This document shows, one piece after another, positions 13,031 to 25,330 of a stretch of 64,000 nt of DNA. The translations under genes were made by a program, and so were the position numbers. Source of the stretch: Poecilobothrus nobilitatus (lineage: Eukaryota; Arthropoda; Insecta; Diptera; Dolichopodidae); contig OX352774.1 of assembly GCA_947095535.1 (NCBI GenBank), forward strand, positions 41,308,496-41,372,495, written 5' to 3'. Position 1 is the first letter of the stretch, and the number at the start of each line of letters is the position of its first letter. The notes below the pieces were generated by a model, which ran no database searches, was not told the DNA's origin, and saw nothing but the letters and a program-made list of their open reading frames with translations.

Positions 13031-13727
13031 TGTCTATTGAAGCTAGCTATCTGAAATTTAGTGAAAAAGTGTCGAGTTGCATGCCAAAAACTTTTGTAAA
13101 ATTTGAATGGTCTAAAGCAGCCGGTTCAGGCTTTTTGCATTTCTTAGAACTTAATGAAGCTAGGCGCAATAGATTCGGGTAGCTATCATACAACTCCACA
13201 ATTTACATAAATATATCTCCGTAGTTCGGTACTAATACTCTGAATGTTTTTAAAAGATGATCAAGTTTTATAGAAACAGGATATATTACGTTCATACGGG
13301 TATCCCAGAGTTGACACAGTCTACTCTACTGCACTCTTCCTCGTTTAAATTAATTTTCTTTTTGTATAAACAACTTAAATTTTTTGTTGAAACTCAAATT
13401 GCATAAAATGTAGAGAAACGGATATCTGTTTTTAGAAACATTTACGTAAATTTCACTAATTATTATTAATTATTTATTTTCTATCAACAAATTTTTCTTC
13501 TTTTTATATTGTAAACAAAAAAAAAATTTCTAAAACATTTTTTTTTTTGTAAGAAAATTTAAACAATTTTTAAATTAATTTTGCGCAATTTTCTACTAAT
13601 AAATTTAATTTTATGTATTAAATGTAATCGCAAAAAATATATTTATAAAAATTTCGATCAATTTTATTTTCAGTATTAGCCAAATATTTGTTAAGAAAAA
13701 ATTTTCTAATAGCAAACACAAATTGTT

Positions 13728-13922
13728 TTTTTTTTTTAATGCATTTCTCTGACACATTAATGTGGACAGGAAATTACATAGCTTTTTCTGTTCAGGCATG
13801 GCTGTAAATGTCGTAAGGGGGAATAACTCTTACGACATGTGTGGTATTCGAACCGAACCCACACTCCCTCGGTATTTACAGCGTATTTTATACGCTCTTA
13901 CCCACTAGCCCACGAGGCCTCA
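13728..13922 (-). mobile_element. tRNA-related SINE, best-preserved copy
   Basis: On the minus strand it reads as a head (GAGGCCTCGTGGGCTAGTGG, GTAAGAGCGTATAAAATACG, ACCGAGGGAGTGTGGGTTCG), then GGTTCGAATACC as box B, a body with a short inverted pair (GTCGTAAGAG...CCCTTACGAC), GACATTTACAGCCATGCCTG, and a tail with GTCCACATTAATGTGTCAGA. It ends in a poly(A) run at 13728-13738 (seen as T on the + strand). Length is about 195 bases. A poly(A) end implies mobilisation by a LINE of the L1/jockey type. A predicted peptide overlapping 13611-13799 is an artefact. Confidence 0.85.
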
Positions 13923-14692
13923 CACGAAATTTAAAATGAAAAACGTAAACGTTATTGCAATTGTGTCAAAAATAAGGTAACAATAATATAAACAAGTTAT
14001 TTACACGTATATGTAATTAAAAGTTATTTTTAATGTATAGTCTCATCTTCTTGATTTAATTTTAATAGACGTTTCTGCAAAAAGACAAAATCAAACGTTA
14101 AATATTTTTTTTTTTTTTTGAATGCTATAACTTTAAGAACCATAACTTACTAGAACTTCCAAAAAATTACTATTATTCTCTACTACCCACAAATTTCTTT
14201 AACAAATTTAAATAATTACTGGTATTTTTGTTATAATTATTTAATTTGTTTGTAATACGCGACCATTCTGAATCCTAAACTACTTACAAACTATATTATT
14301 ATCAATATCCTTTTCTTATATCATTTCTCACCTTATATTTTCTTTCACAATTTTAAATTTTTTCCTCGATAACCTTAATTTTGCTATACCTAAAGCTATA
14401 TCTAAAGCTTTTTCCACTAATTTCCTCAATATCCTTCCACAAAATTTCCCATACTTACCACAATAATTGAATTCCTCCAACCCAATGCTTTCTTTTACTT
14501 AAGACAATATGGATACCTACTATAGTGGCAACCAAAATAAACGAAACAAAACGATTACTTTTTAACGAATGGAAGTTAGTGTTAAGTAAAAGTGACAATT
14601 TAGCCATAATAAACTAAAAAAACGTAGACATTTTTTGTCAATTGTTTAAAAATACAAAACATCAAAACTAATATTTTTTTTTTAAATTTCTT
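13923..14692. other. Non-coding DNA
   Basis: No gene was seen. At 14528-14556 the segment ACCAAAATAAACGAAACAAA is repeated inverted at 16644-16678, so the LINE relic and the MITE downstream sit between inverted repeats. Confidence 0.5.
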
Positions 14693-15930
14693 CTTTTATA
14701 GCTTTACAGTCCTTGATGAACCTGAGCTTTCGCTATAATACTCTTCCATACATCTAGATCTTATGCAACTCTCTTCCAATTTCTTATTCCTAATGCTCTT
14801 AGATCATCTTCAACACTGTCTTACCATCTTTTTTTTGGTCGCCCTCTGCCTTTAGCATCTTGAATTTGAGGAAGAAATACTCTTTTTGTTACGCTGTGAT
14901 CCGGCATCCTAATAACATGTCCTATCCCTCTTAACCTTTGCGCTTTTATGAATCTTACTACGGTTGCAGTTTTAAGCGTCCAAGGTTCACATTCGTATGT
15001 TAGAATTGATTAGGGTTTTGTATAATTTAAGCTTTGTGTTTCTTGACAACAGACTGGATTCCATAAGTTTAGAGTATGCAGGGTCAGACATGCTAATCTT
15101 GTTAACTTTTCTGGAATGCCAAGTCTAACAAGAATATCACTAATTTTAGCTCTATCTATGCTATCAAAAGCTTTTTGGAAATCTATGAACAGACAATGTA
15201 TATCTTTTGAGTATTCATTACATTTTTCAAATATCTAACTCTGAGTAAAGCATTTGTCCATAGTGGATTTGTTTGCTCTAAAACCACATTTATAATCGCT
15301 AATAATGGTTTCGGTTATTGTGTCAATACGATATGTCATATATTAGAGAATATTTTGTATGTTATATTCAGAAGTGATATTCCACGATGTTATTGCAATC
15401 TTTTTTGTTTCCCTTTTTATGTATTAGGATAATAACACTTTTTTGCCAGGTTTCGGGAATAATTTCTGTATACCATATAATTTTTATCAGGTCATGGAAT
15501 TTTTTATAGAGTTGCTTTCCGCCGTAGTTTACCAATTGAGGTATTATAGTTTCTTCTCCACTAGCTCTTCCATTTTTAAGTTTCTTTAAAGCACTTACCA
15601 CTCTAAAGCACTCTAGAGTTGGTTCTTGAATTTAATTTTCAACTGAATATATTGGGTCCATATGACTTGTGCTGTTTCTTACTTGTTCATTATTCAGTAA
15701 TTAATCAAAATACTCCTGCCATCTTTCTAGAATCTGTTGTTGTTCATTCAGTAGATGTCTTTCTTTACTTAAACATGCATTTAATTTTGGCTCGAAAGAC
15801 GATGTCTGTTTTTTTACACTATTGTGAAATTTTCTAATATGCCTTTCAGCGTTGTTTTTAATTTCTTCGATTTGCTTATTTAAAGACTCTCTCTTCTTCT
15901 TTCTCATTAGTTTATCCGCTACTTTTCTTT
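14693..15930 (-). pseudogene. Decayed non-LTR retrotransposon (LINE) ORF2 with internal deletion
   Basis: Read on the minus strand from 15907, conceptual translation in shifting frames gives recognisable LINE reverse-transcriptase pieces. These are LNEQQQILERWQEYFD (15701-15750), then ALKKLKNGRASGEETIIPQL and SVIILIHKKGNKKDCNN (15400-15600), then ISDYKCGFRANKST and LFIDFQKAFDSIDRAKI (about 15130-15300, RT motif A region). There follows LLSRNTKLKLYKTLI (about 15010-15060), and finally the usual LINE carboxy end with RLRGIGHVIRMPD, GRGRPKKRW and DDLRALGIRNWKRVA (about 14710-14950). Bases coding for the palm with the catalytic YxDD box are missing between motif A and LLSRNTK. Several frameshifts and stops are present. 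The clade is not resolved; R2/RTE-like and jockey-like families share these blocks. Confidence 0.88.
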
Positions 15931-16166
15931 TTTGCTTCTATATCATAAACTATATATTTGCTTGTATTTTTTAAAATTTAGAAATAAAAAAAATTGATTT
16001 GTTTAAAAATTTTAAAGAACTTGGAAATTTAATGCATCTATACCTTTTAATGTGCAAGATGTAGGCGGGAGCTTAAAAAATTAAAGAGTAATAGAAAAAC
16101 TAAAAAAAATATAAATACATTTGTTTATTTAAACCATAATACTTCACCTAAAGTTTTATCCTTAAG

Positions 16167-16543
16167 GCCTGACTAGGTGTACTTAAAATAACTTAAGCAA
16201 ATGTCAAAATTTTGTACGCTCTTATGTGATTGCATATAACACCCGCTTCGTAAGGTTAATTGTTTTAGTTAAAAATTTTACTTTTCGTTCAACTTTAGCA
16301 TGTACGACATATTTTGCATGTAGAACATATACAATAGCATACAAATAAATCTTTTAAAAATCTTTTTTAAACCTTTTTTGTTTATTTTTCAATTTTAAAA
16401 CTAAAACTAATATTTTTGCTGTCAAATTTGTGACAATCAAATAAGCCGGATAGTGTTTACATTAAGTTGTTTGAAATTTTAATAAGTAAACTTAAAGTTT
16501 TGAACGAAAAATATTAAGTTTATTTAAGTACGGCTAGTCAGGC
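16167..16543. mobile_element. 377-bp MITE-like element
   Basis: The left end GCCTGACTAGGTGTACTTAA and the reverse complement of the right end, GCCTGACTAGCCGTACTTAA, match over about 20 bases apart from the two centre bases, followed by weaker similarity. The interior is AT-rich and has no open frame. A related left end (CCTGACTAAGGTGTGCTTAA) lies alone at 42032-42052. No clear target duplication was found. Confidence 0.6.
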
Positions 16544-17490
16544 ATTTAAATTGAACTTATCGTTAAGTAAAAATGACAACTAAATTTTAAGAAATTTAAC
16601 GAACGGAACAAGCTTCTTTAATGGTTCATTTACTTTTGCCTCTCGTTTGTTTCATTTCGTTTCGTTTATTTTGGTTTTGACTTAAGTTTAGTCAAGAAGA
16701 ACTTCAGGAGTATAGAAAATGTTTAGTATATATGTTATATGTTTACTTTAAAAATTGATTCTGAAATATCTCATAAGTATTTTTAAAAAATTGACTCCTG
16801 CCAATTACAAATTTCTTTAAACATTTAGAAGACACAGAAATATTTAAAAATATTTGTTTCACATAGATTAAAAATTTTGTTGATTAAAAAATTGTTCAGT
16901 ACAACATGAGTTACAATATAACCATTTGATTGTCCGACTTTTAGAGATCGTAGTCCGTTAATGAAGGGCGATAAATATTTCAGTAGTTTGTCATTTCCTT
17001 ACAATGAAGTTAATATAAATTTTTTTTAAGAAGCCGACTGAAAAAATAAATTTGTAAGCCTACATTTTTAAGTAACTTATTGTGTTTAAAACCATAAAAA
17101 AATAAAAAGTAAAGCATAGTCTATACTATTTTCGCAAATTCCACAAAAAAATTATTTCTATAGATTTTAAAATTATTTTATGCATCAGTAGAAAGAACCA
17201 TTGCTATTCAAACTTTTTCTTTAAAAATGTTATTTATTTTTAGGTTCTTTTTCGTTTTTCTTTGCTTTTTTTTTTTTTTGGTTTTTTTTTTGTTCAAAAA
17301 TTTATATAAATCGATTTTAATCAAAAATTTCCAAAAATTTCATTATTTTCATTATATATATATTTTTTTTTTTATTTTAAATTTTCCGTGAAAAATTATA
17401 TTGTGAGAAAATTTCGGAAAAAATTAAATTAAATTTTTTCTTTTTTTTTTTTTCTTTTATTATTTATTTTATTCTGTTTTGATAACTTTT

Positions 17491-17545
17491 AGGCAGGTTC
17501 AGTTCAGTTTTTAAATTGACGTCGTTTTGACGACACTATAGAATA
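17491..17545 (+). promoter_or_regulatory. Candidate TATA-less core promoter (initiator plus DPE-like)
   Basis: Two overlapping arthropod initiator matches (TCAGTT at 17499 and 17504) are followed by TTGACGTCGTTTTGACGACA. With the A of the first initiator as +1, TGACG falls at +28 to +32 and fits the downstream promoter element at four of five positions. The GACGTCGTTTTGACG part also contains a CRE-like TGACGTC. The evidence is motif-level only. Confidence 0.2.
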
Positions 17546-18904
17546 AAAAAAAAATTTTTTTTTCTGTTTAGTGTTTGGAAAAAAAAAAATTAATAATAAT
17601 ATTTTTTTTTTTAATTTTCTTTTTCAATGTGCCAAAAAAAAAAAAGAAAAGAAATAAAAATTAAAATATACAAAATGAAAAAAAAATATAATATATAATA
17701 TAAAAAAAAATAAGAAAAATTAAAAATAAAAATTATATATATAATAAAATATATATTGTGTTTTTACAATTATAATAAATTTTAAATTAAATGTTTTGTT
17801 TAATTTTCTATAAAAATAAATATTACAAAAAAATAAAACAAAATAAAAAATGTCTAGTGTGTGGCAAAAAAAAAATATAGAAATAAGTGCTCCTACACAA
17901 ATGTCTAATACTATTGCAAAAATAGAATCATAAACAGAAAAAAAAAAAATATCAAAGTGATTAAAAGAAAAAAATACCGTTACAATGAAAAATTTAATTT
18001 TGCCATCATAACTGACAAGTTACAACAGTGCTTTCACAATTGTATTCTCTAATATATCATAATATCAAATGTCAAAATGACATTTAGCTGTATAATGAGT
18101 ACCGATGCTATTTAAACACATACATAATAATATGTAAATATTATTATAATGTCTGATAATATTACTGTACGCACTTCTTTTATAACTAATAACTAATAGG
18201 AGAAAATCTATTTCTTGTGATTTTCAAAATAAAAGAAAACAAGAGAACATTTTGTTCTATTAGAATAACTTTAACGTTAGTACTGCACTACTGTACTGTA
18301 CTATACTGTAAAGTAAATATTTTTTTTTGTAGGATATTTTTAATTTATGAGTTATAAAAAAAAATATTAAAAAGAAAAAAATTGTGAGAATAAACGTGTG
18401 TGAGAAAAATATAAAACTTTAAACAATAAATATTCAAATATTAATCTCAATTTTTTTATATTATATTTGTTTTTTTTTTGTCTGTATTTGAATGTGTAAA
18501 AAGAAAAATACTAAATTTTTTTAATTTGTTTTTTTTTTTTGGTTTTTTTATTTTTTTTTCTAAAATTTGCTCAATTTATTTTTTTTTTTGAGCATAAAAT
18601 AACAAAATATTATTGACATTCATAAAAAAGAATATTTTCAGAGAAAAATTTTCATTCAAAAATTTAGAAGATTTTCAGTAGATGAAACATACTTTGCACA
18701 CTTTAAATGTATATAATATAAATTAAAAATAAAAACACAATTTAAATGTATTTCATCCAAATTAGTAAAATATATAAAAAATTAATAAAATATAAAAATT
18801 AAATAAAATTATTAAAAAAAAATAAATAAATAAATAAATACACAATAATAATAGATTTATTTCAAATTTGAAAAATAAATAAACTTTGAGAAATTATGTT
18901 ACAG

Positions 18905-19080
18905 TTACGGCTTCTACAACTAGTATAGCCGTTTTTTGCTGAATAAAAATGTTCAGCAGTCACTGCTGTATAAAAAAATTTAAAAGTGATCGTTTGTTTT
19001 CAAAGTGATCGCGGCAGGTGAACTAAGAAGAAAAACAGTTGAAAACCGCGCGCGGTAATCCTCAGTTCGAGGACAAAAAA
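18905..19080 (+). promoter_or_regulatory. Candidate TATA promoter and short first exon
   Basis: TATAAAAA at 18969-18976 is followed about 33 bases later by TTTTCAAAGTG (possible start near 19002). A consensus-like donor CAG|GTGAAC lies at 19016-19022, and a GC-rich block (ACCGCGCGCGGTAATCCTCA) with TCAGTT follows at 19046-19067. It is one of the few balanced-composition segments for several kilobases. It could be an untranslated first exon of the gene beginning at 42800, or unrelated. Confidence 0.2.
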
Positions 19081-20458
19081 AGAAAACCAAAACAAATTTT
19101 TTTTTTTTTGTTTTTTTTTCTATTGTTATTTGAATTTATAAAATTTTAGTTTATATATTAAATTAATTTACATATTTATCAAAATTTTTTTTCTCTATTT
19201 TGCCTTCAATGTAACATTTACATTTATTTTTTTTTGTCTATCGAAATGCTGTTAATTTCAATCAAATTTTAAAAAGTATTTTTTTAAATAGTTTAAAAAC
19301 AATTTTTTAAATTGTGTTTTAATTCTTTTTTTTTGTGGAATTTATAAAAAATCAATATATTAATAAATAAAAAATAAATAAAAAAAAAAAAGCTTTATAC
19401 ATTTATATACATCAAATACAAAAAAAAAATATTAAATAATTAAAAAAAAAAATAATAAATTAAAATACTTGTTATTAAATTTATTAATTTAATTATTTAT
19501 ATATATGTATATAATAACTAAATGTGTGTGCAAAAAAATAAATATAATATGAAATATAAAAGAAATTTTTGAAACGCGACGACATTGAAAATTAATTTTT
19601 GAAATTTATTAAATTAAATGAAAAATAAAAAAAAAAATGAAAAAAAAAGATTAACATAAATAAAAAAATAAATTTCAAACATCCGAGCGATCTTTAAATA
19701 TAATATAAAATAAATTTCTTAATAATAATTAACTTATAGTTATAAATAAGAGTTAATATAAAAAAAAGTTTTTTTTTTTTTTTTTTTTCTTCAAAAAAGT
19801 ATTATATAAATATTACAAATTAAATTTAGTTAAATTAATCTTAATTATTGTTATTAAAAAAAAAAAAATGTAGAAGTAATAAGTTAAAAATAAATTTAAA
19901 TTAAAAAAACAAAAAAAAAAAATAAAGTGTTTTTAACGAAAAATGAGTATATAAATTAATTACTTATATACAACCGAGAAAATATCTATATTTCATTTAA
20001 CACATATATACACATCCACCCATACACATCCATACAAAAAATAAATATATAAAATAAGCAAAAAAAAAAAAAAAATTATTTAACATCATTTCAAATTTAT
20101 TATAAACTTTAATAAAAAGTTAAATAATAGAGAGAACTTTTATATTTTGTTTTTTTTTTTTTTTTCTTGTAAATATTTACAGTGAGTATATAATACATAT
20201 CTGTATTAATTTTGTATTAAATATTAATTCAAAAAAAAACAGAACCGTTTATATGGTATATTATTGATATTAAATATATGGTGTTTTATAAAGAAAGATT
20301 TTAATTATTTGGTTGCTACTGTAACATTTTGGTGACAACTTTTAAAAGAATTTTACCACTTTGATATACTATAGTCTTATAATATATTTATAATTGTTAT
20401 ATAAGTATGTAGCTTAATAAATAGATCAAAACTAAAGACAATATACTTTATACCCACT

Positions 20459-22211
20459 TTATACCCAGTAGTAGTGGGCCTTATCGCATACTACTATTTT
20501 CGATAAACAAAAATCATATTCAAAAATTTGACACTTTAAAAATTGAAAATTTGCAGGGTTGGAAAATTTTAATTTACTATTCGCAACTCTATACGATTTT
20601 TGATTTTCAAAATTACAAATTTTCGAAAGCGATTTTCGTTTACCGAAAGTAACACTACACGGTAAAGCACCTGTATAATTATATTGTCTCTGTCTAAACA
20701 AACAGATTATAAATTTAAAACTTACTGTGAAGGGGACAAATCTAAATACATACATATATGTATATATATTAAAAATTTTTCCACAGTAATGTCATATTAA
20801 TATTTATTATTAAATAATATTTTGCATAATATAAAATTTATAAGATTTTTACTCTTAAAATAAAGAACAAAAACAAACCATAATTTAAAATCATTTATAT
20901 CCATATAAAGGTTTTAAATTTAATATATTTTATAATATATAACACATATTTTATATTTGCATAAAATTTTTCTAAATATAGAAAAAATACATATCTATAC
21001 CTATATAAAAAAAAAAAAAAAAAATTATTAAAATATTTTGTGAATGAAATATTTTTTATATATATTAAATTTAAGTTTTACAAAATTTTTATTTTAAATT
21101 CTAAGAAAATGAAAAGTTTTTTTCTTTTGAGATCTTGTGATGCTTTCCAATAAAGTCCAAAAAGAACAAGTGATGAAATAAAATTTATATTTAGATTTTT
21201 TTTTTTTTTTTTTTTTGAAATAAACAACTGAAATAGAATAAATAGTATGAAATTTTGTTTTCAACTTCTAATATTTATTTTTCTTCTTTTTTAAATATAT
21301 ATAAATAAATATATGTTATATGTATATATTTAAAATATATAAAATTATTATATTATATAAAATGTTATTTACAAAATATGAATTATGAATAACAAAAAGA
21401 AAAAAATAAATCATAATAAATATATAGATAATATCTATTTTGGTTTAATTTATTTGGCAGTAAAAATAATAAAACCAAATAAAATATGCTTAAAAAATTA
21501 TTTATTAAAAATTAGATTTACTAATTACAAGAAAAATCAGTAAAAAGGTGAAGATATTTAAATTAAAATATATAAAGTATATATGTATATATGTATATCT
21601 TATTTACCTTTCAATATTATATAGAGTTTTTTTTTAAAGATTAAATCAGTAATTAATCTTAGTAATTAATTTATAACTAAAACATTATACCCTACTCGTT
21701 GCGAATCAATATTATATTTACTGCCATATTATCTATAAATGAATATATACAGACCATAATGTATATATCACACCAAAAAATTATACTAATAAGTTTATTA
21801 TAAAGAAATTGACTGGCTTAATAAGCCACTGCATTAAACAACCATCTTATTGAGTTGGAGTGCACAAAAGGTCGCAAGGCCTAGGTGTAAGAAAATGTGT
21901 TAATCTACCTTATCAAATAACAACATACAACAATGTATTGTAATATAAAACATGATTTAAAAATACATATTATATTTTTTAGATAATGCAATTACAATTG
22001 GTTAGATATAGGTTTTCGAACAATTTGGTGTCCTAGCCATACGATGATATTATTAAGTACCTATATCACAAATTATGCTGTCCATAATTGTTAATTTACT
22101 ATAATTTTTATTAAATCCATTATTAAATATGCATATACCTAATATATCTTTAAATTAAAAAAAAATATATTTTAGAGTAAAATTATAGGTATAAATAAAA
22201 CATAAAGACGT
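20459..22211. other. AT-rich non-coding DNA
   Basis: A 98-codon open frame on the minus strand (20459-20755) lacks recognisable domains or a gene context and is probably chance. Around 21800-21910 a more balanced segment (GGTCGCAAGGCCTAGGTGTA) looks like a fragment of a dispersed repeat, but I could not place it. Confidence 0.45.
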
Positions 22212-22417
22212 AAAAAACGTTCAGCTTCCTTGCCCCTTTATTTTTTGAGTTATCGTGCGGACGGACGGATAGACGTTCATGGCTTAATCGACTCAGAATT
22301 TAATTCTGAGCCGATCCATACCTTTGACGCTATATCTAGCTCGACTTCTTTAAGGTGTCACAAACGCAATGGCAAATTTATTATACCCTTGAACATAGTT
22401 CATAAGGGTATAAAAAT
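22212..22417 (+). mobile_element. 3'-end fragment of the hairpin-ended repeat family
   Basis: It contains GAGTTATCGTGCGGACGGAC, TTCATGGCTTAATCGACTCA, GATCCATACCTTTGACGCTA and TATCTAGCTCGACTTCTTTA, and ends in a near-perfect hairpin at 22382-22412 (TATACCCTTGAAC...GTTCATAAGGGTATA). It matches the 3' 200 bases of 11236-13346 closely, including the shared open frame read through both. No 5' end was found. Confidence 0.75.
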
Positions 22418-24590
22418 TGGACTCTTTCAACTATTAAACTCTAAATTAGTTAATAGTATATTTTATATTTCGTTCAGTAGAAATATAACTACATATATAG
22501 GTATATATTATATTTAATGTTACTGCAATTCAATATATTATTTACATTTACGACTTAAGCATATGATTGATTATCAATTATTTTGGCAGTTAATTTTCAA
22601 CAAAAAACCGGTATCGACCCTTTAGCTTTTACAAAAACTTGTATTTTCTAATAATACATTAAGTCGAAAGTTTTTCTTTCAACCATACATTTCCAAACTA
22701 ATTATGAATTTGGTTAGATTACGATCTATAAGCGAATTATGTCAAACTTTCCTTATACACCCTTAAAAGATGTCCGTAACAAATTTTTGTCACCGTTATT
22801 CCATTCCAGAACGTTAGCCATTTAAATTTTTTTTTTTGTAATTTACACAAAAATAGAAATGCCCATATATTAATAGCATTCTTAATAGAAAATAATTATA
22901 AGCGTGACAGTAATTTTCATAAACTATCAAATGTAACAAATACCTATAAATTAATAATTACATGATAAGATAGCGATGTTAATAACAGTCATATAAAAGC
23001 CCAAATTATTAAATTTTCTTGATTAATTCTAAATATTTATTTTAATTAAAAAAAAAAAAAATAAAATAAAACACTTTGAAACCAATTGAAATCATATTAT
23101 GTATTAGAAAATAACGCCACTGTTACGCAATATAACTTCTGTCTGAGTCATAATCTTTTAAAAGAATCAAAATTAATCATCCAATAAAATTTTATAGGCG
23201 GTCCCATACATAATTCGTATAATAAAATAAAAACATATTACAATATATTTTTTACCTATTTTTAATTTAAATGTCTATACATTTAATTTACATATTTTAA
23301 AATATTATTGTTACATAATAAACAACAAACATTTCAATCAAATAAAAAATGATATAATGTTTTTTTAAAATGATCTATCTGAATCTGACTTTTATATTAA
23401 TGTATTTATCTATACCTTGTATACTTAACTAAATACTAAATACCTACATACATATAATATGTAGATACATATTATATTCATGTTCATTTTTTTCCTTTAG
23501 AATTACATACATACATATACATACTTACCATACATATTTTTAATGAAAAAAACAACAAATTTTTATCACCTTCAGTAAAATGACATAAAATAAAACAAAA
23601 ATACTGCATGCAATAAAATACAAATCTCCAAATAATTAAAAGGCACAATAAAAAAAAAAAAAAAAAAATTCGAGTCACCAATTTAGAAAAACTATAAAAT
23701 TGAAACATCAAAGTGAATTTATAGTCGGAAATGAAATATTTTAAGGGTTTCTGCCAAAAAAAAATAAAAGGGAATCAAAAATAAAATCAAAAAAAAAAGC
23801 AACAACCACAAGAAATTAGAAATACTCAAACAAAGAAAACACATAATTTATTAGATTATAAATAACTTTAGTCATTAAATCTGGACACTTTGAATCATAT
23901 TTTGTTCTATTTTAATGAACTGTTAAAAAAACAATGATTCTATTTTGTTTCATTTCTATTTTTTTTTCTTTTCTTATTTACTTTCTGTTTCTTATTTTAT
24001 ATGACACATAATCAGCATCTAAAAGCATCTAAAAAGCTAAACATAACATTTAGAAGTCTTAACAATGCCAAAAACAAAAAAGAAACAAAATTAAAAACAA
24101 AATTATTAAAAAAAAAAAACTAATAAATACGATAATACATACATACATATAATATTCATTATTGAAAAGTTAATTTTAAAGTTAATGTTAAATTTTCACC
24201 ACTATATAGCCACGATCTTATATACATATGAACATAATGAAAGTCAAAACATAGGAAGTATTTATGATTCATCATAAAGTCATGACATATGTTCTTGAGA
24301 TTCAATTTAAGTATTTTTTTTTTTTTTTTTTTTTTCGTCTCAATTCGTTTGCGTTTTTGTATATTATAATCTTATATTTTCTGTCCCTTTCTAGGATTTT
24401 CTAAAATGAATCATCATACATGATTATTTTTTTATTGAATGCAAATAATACAATTTGTACATAATAAAAAAAAAAACTATTGTTTGTGACAACATAATAA
24501 TGAAATTTTAAATGATACGTAAAATCTTAATTAATAATGGAAAAGAAAAAAAAAAATTGTGACTTAAATTTCTTTAAAGTGTACTTTATC
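22418..24590. other. AT-rich non-coding DNA, nothing recognised
   Basis: TATG/TACA microsatellites (for example 23440-23535 and 24130-24160) and poly(A)/poly(T) runs (23650-23668, 24310-24336) are the only structure seen. Confidence 0.5.
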
Positions 24591-24599
24591 GTCTATAAA

Positions 24600-25330
24600 G
24601 TGAAAACCGTCTACAAATCTTGAAAGTCCTAGAGCCCGGATTTTAGTATTTTTACAATACACCTTACTATTTCTTACGATTTCTAGTGTAGTCTTTCCAC
24701 TTTGAACCACTTTGTGATATCTAATAAAAATTCGATGTTTGGTCGCTTCAATAAATATTCGGCTGAAGATATTGTCCTCAGCGTCCTACTTCATAAGATT
24801 AGAATTTACAAATTCTCTTTGCTGCAGTATTTTGATCCATAAGCTTTACCAGTTAAATCTGGTCTAGTCAGTGAAGTAATTTCAGTTTGTTTTTTTATCC
24901 AGATCCAAGTCATAGTGTACATCACGTAAAGTTCGGCGTATTTTCTAAATTTCTTTAACTTTTAACTTGGACAATAAATGCTACGAAGCACTTTAAGCTT
25001 ATCTCACTTGCATTAGTAATGTCCGTGTTTTTTATCGATATATTAGAACTGGTATTGATGAGTATTTTGTACTTTTGCATTTTATAGTATTTCGAGATAG
25101 GAGTTTTGAAACCTGTTACTTTTGCAGACCAAAGTAGTAAACAGTTTTCATGGTTTATTCTTTATGTCATTTCTACCCATAGATGTTCTCAATTTAAATT
25201 TTTATATCTTCCTCTAAGATAATTTATTAATAATTTGCGTCAAAAATTAATATCGTTTCCAAAATATTTTAATTCTCAGCTTCTACTGCTTTGGTTATAT
25301 CCTCCTCAAGATAATTCAATTTCAATTTAA
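24600..25330 (-). pseudogene. Possible heavily decayed LINE 3' coding remnant
   Basis: On the minus strand a broken conceptual translation near 25000-25120 gives SKLLSRNTIKCKSTKYSSIP and then VLIYRSKTRTLLM-like text. This resembles the LINE segment LLSRNTK..YKTLI..V..YG..TWTL that is better preserved at about 15010-15060. Downstream (24600-24800) another open stretch reads LGLSRFVDGFHFIDDK, which I cannot place. Stops and frameshifts are frequent and base composition is higher in GC than the flanks. This is a weak call. Confidence 0.3.

Larger units (their letters stand above)
11236..13346 (-). mobile_element. HINE/DINE-like element with satellite interior, - copy
   Basis: On the minus strand the element starts at 13346 with AAACGAGGAAGAGTGCAGTA, TGTCAACTCTGGGATACCCG and TATGAAC, the same end as at 4054. 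It finishes at 11237-11267 with a hairpin (TATACCCTTGAAC...GTTCATACGGGTATA). The 14-base ATACCCGTATGAAC is present at the 5' end and inverted in the 3' hairpin. Just inside the 3' end are a (GGAC)n run (11379-11398) and a TATATCTAGCTCGACTCCTT block. The interior is tandem-repeat DNA. Frames such as 11171-11398, 11623-11847, 11882-12106 and 12567-12926 are products of the repeats, not genes. Confidence 0.6.
16700..20458. other. Homopolymer-rich A/T desert with two GC-richer islands
   Basis: From about 17200 to 20200 the sequence is dominated by poly(A) and poly(T) runs of 8-18 bases and short AT words, with no coding frame. Two islands interrupt it, at 17490-17545 and 18905-19080, described separately. 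In AT-rich insect genomes this texture is common around 5' untranslated exons and first introns of large regulated genes. Linking it to the gene that starts at 42800 is only a guess. Confidence 0.5.

Noticed and set aside
20459..20755. 98-codon minus-strand frame
   Set aside because: No domain, no splice context and no similarity I can recognise; long chance frames occur in AT-rich DNA, though a decayed repeat is possible.
22230..22517. 95-codon frame that resembles the 11171-11398 frame
   Set aside because: The likeness comes from the shared 3' end of a mobile element, including its hairpin.
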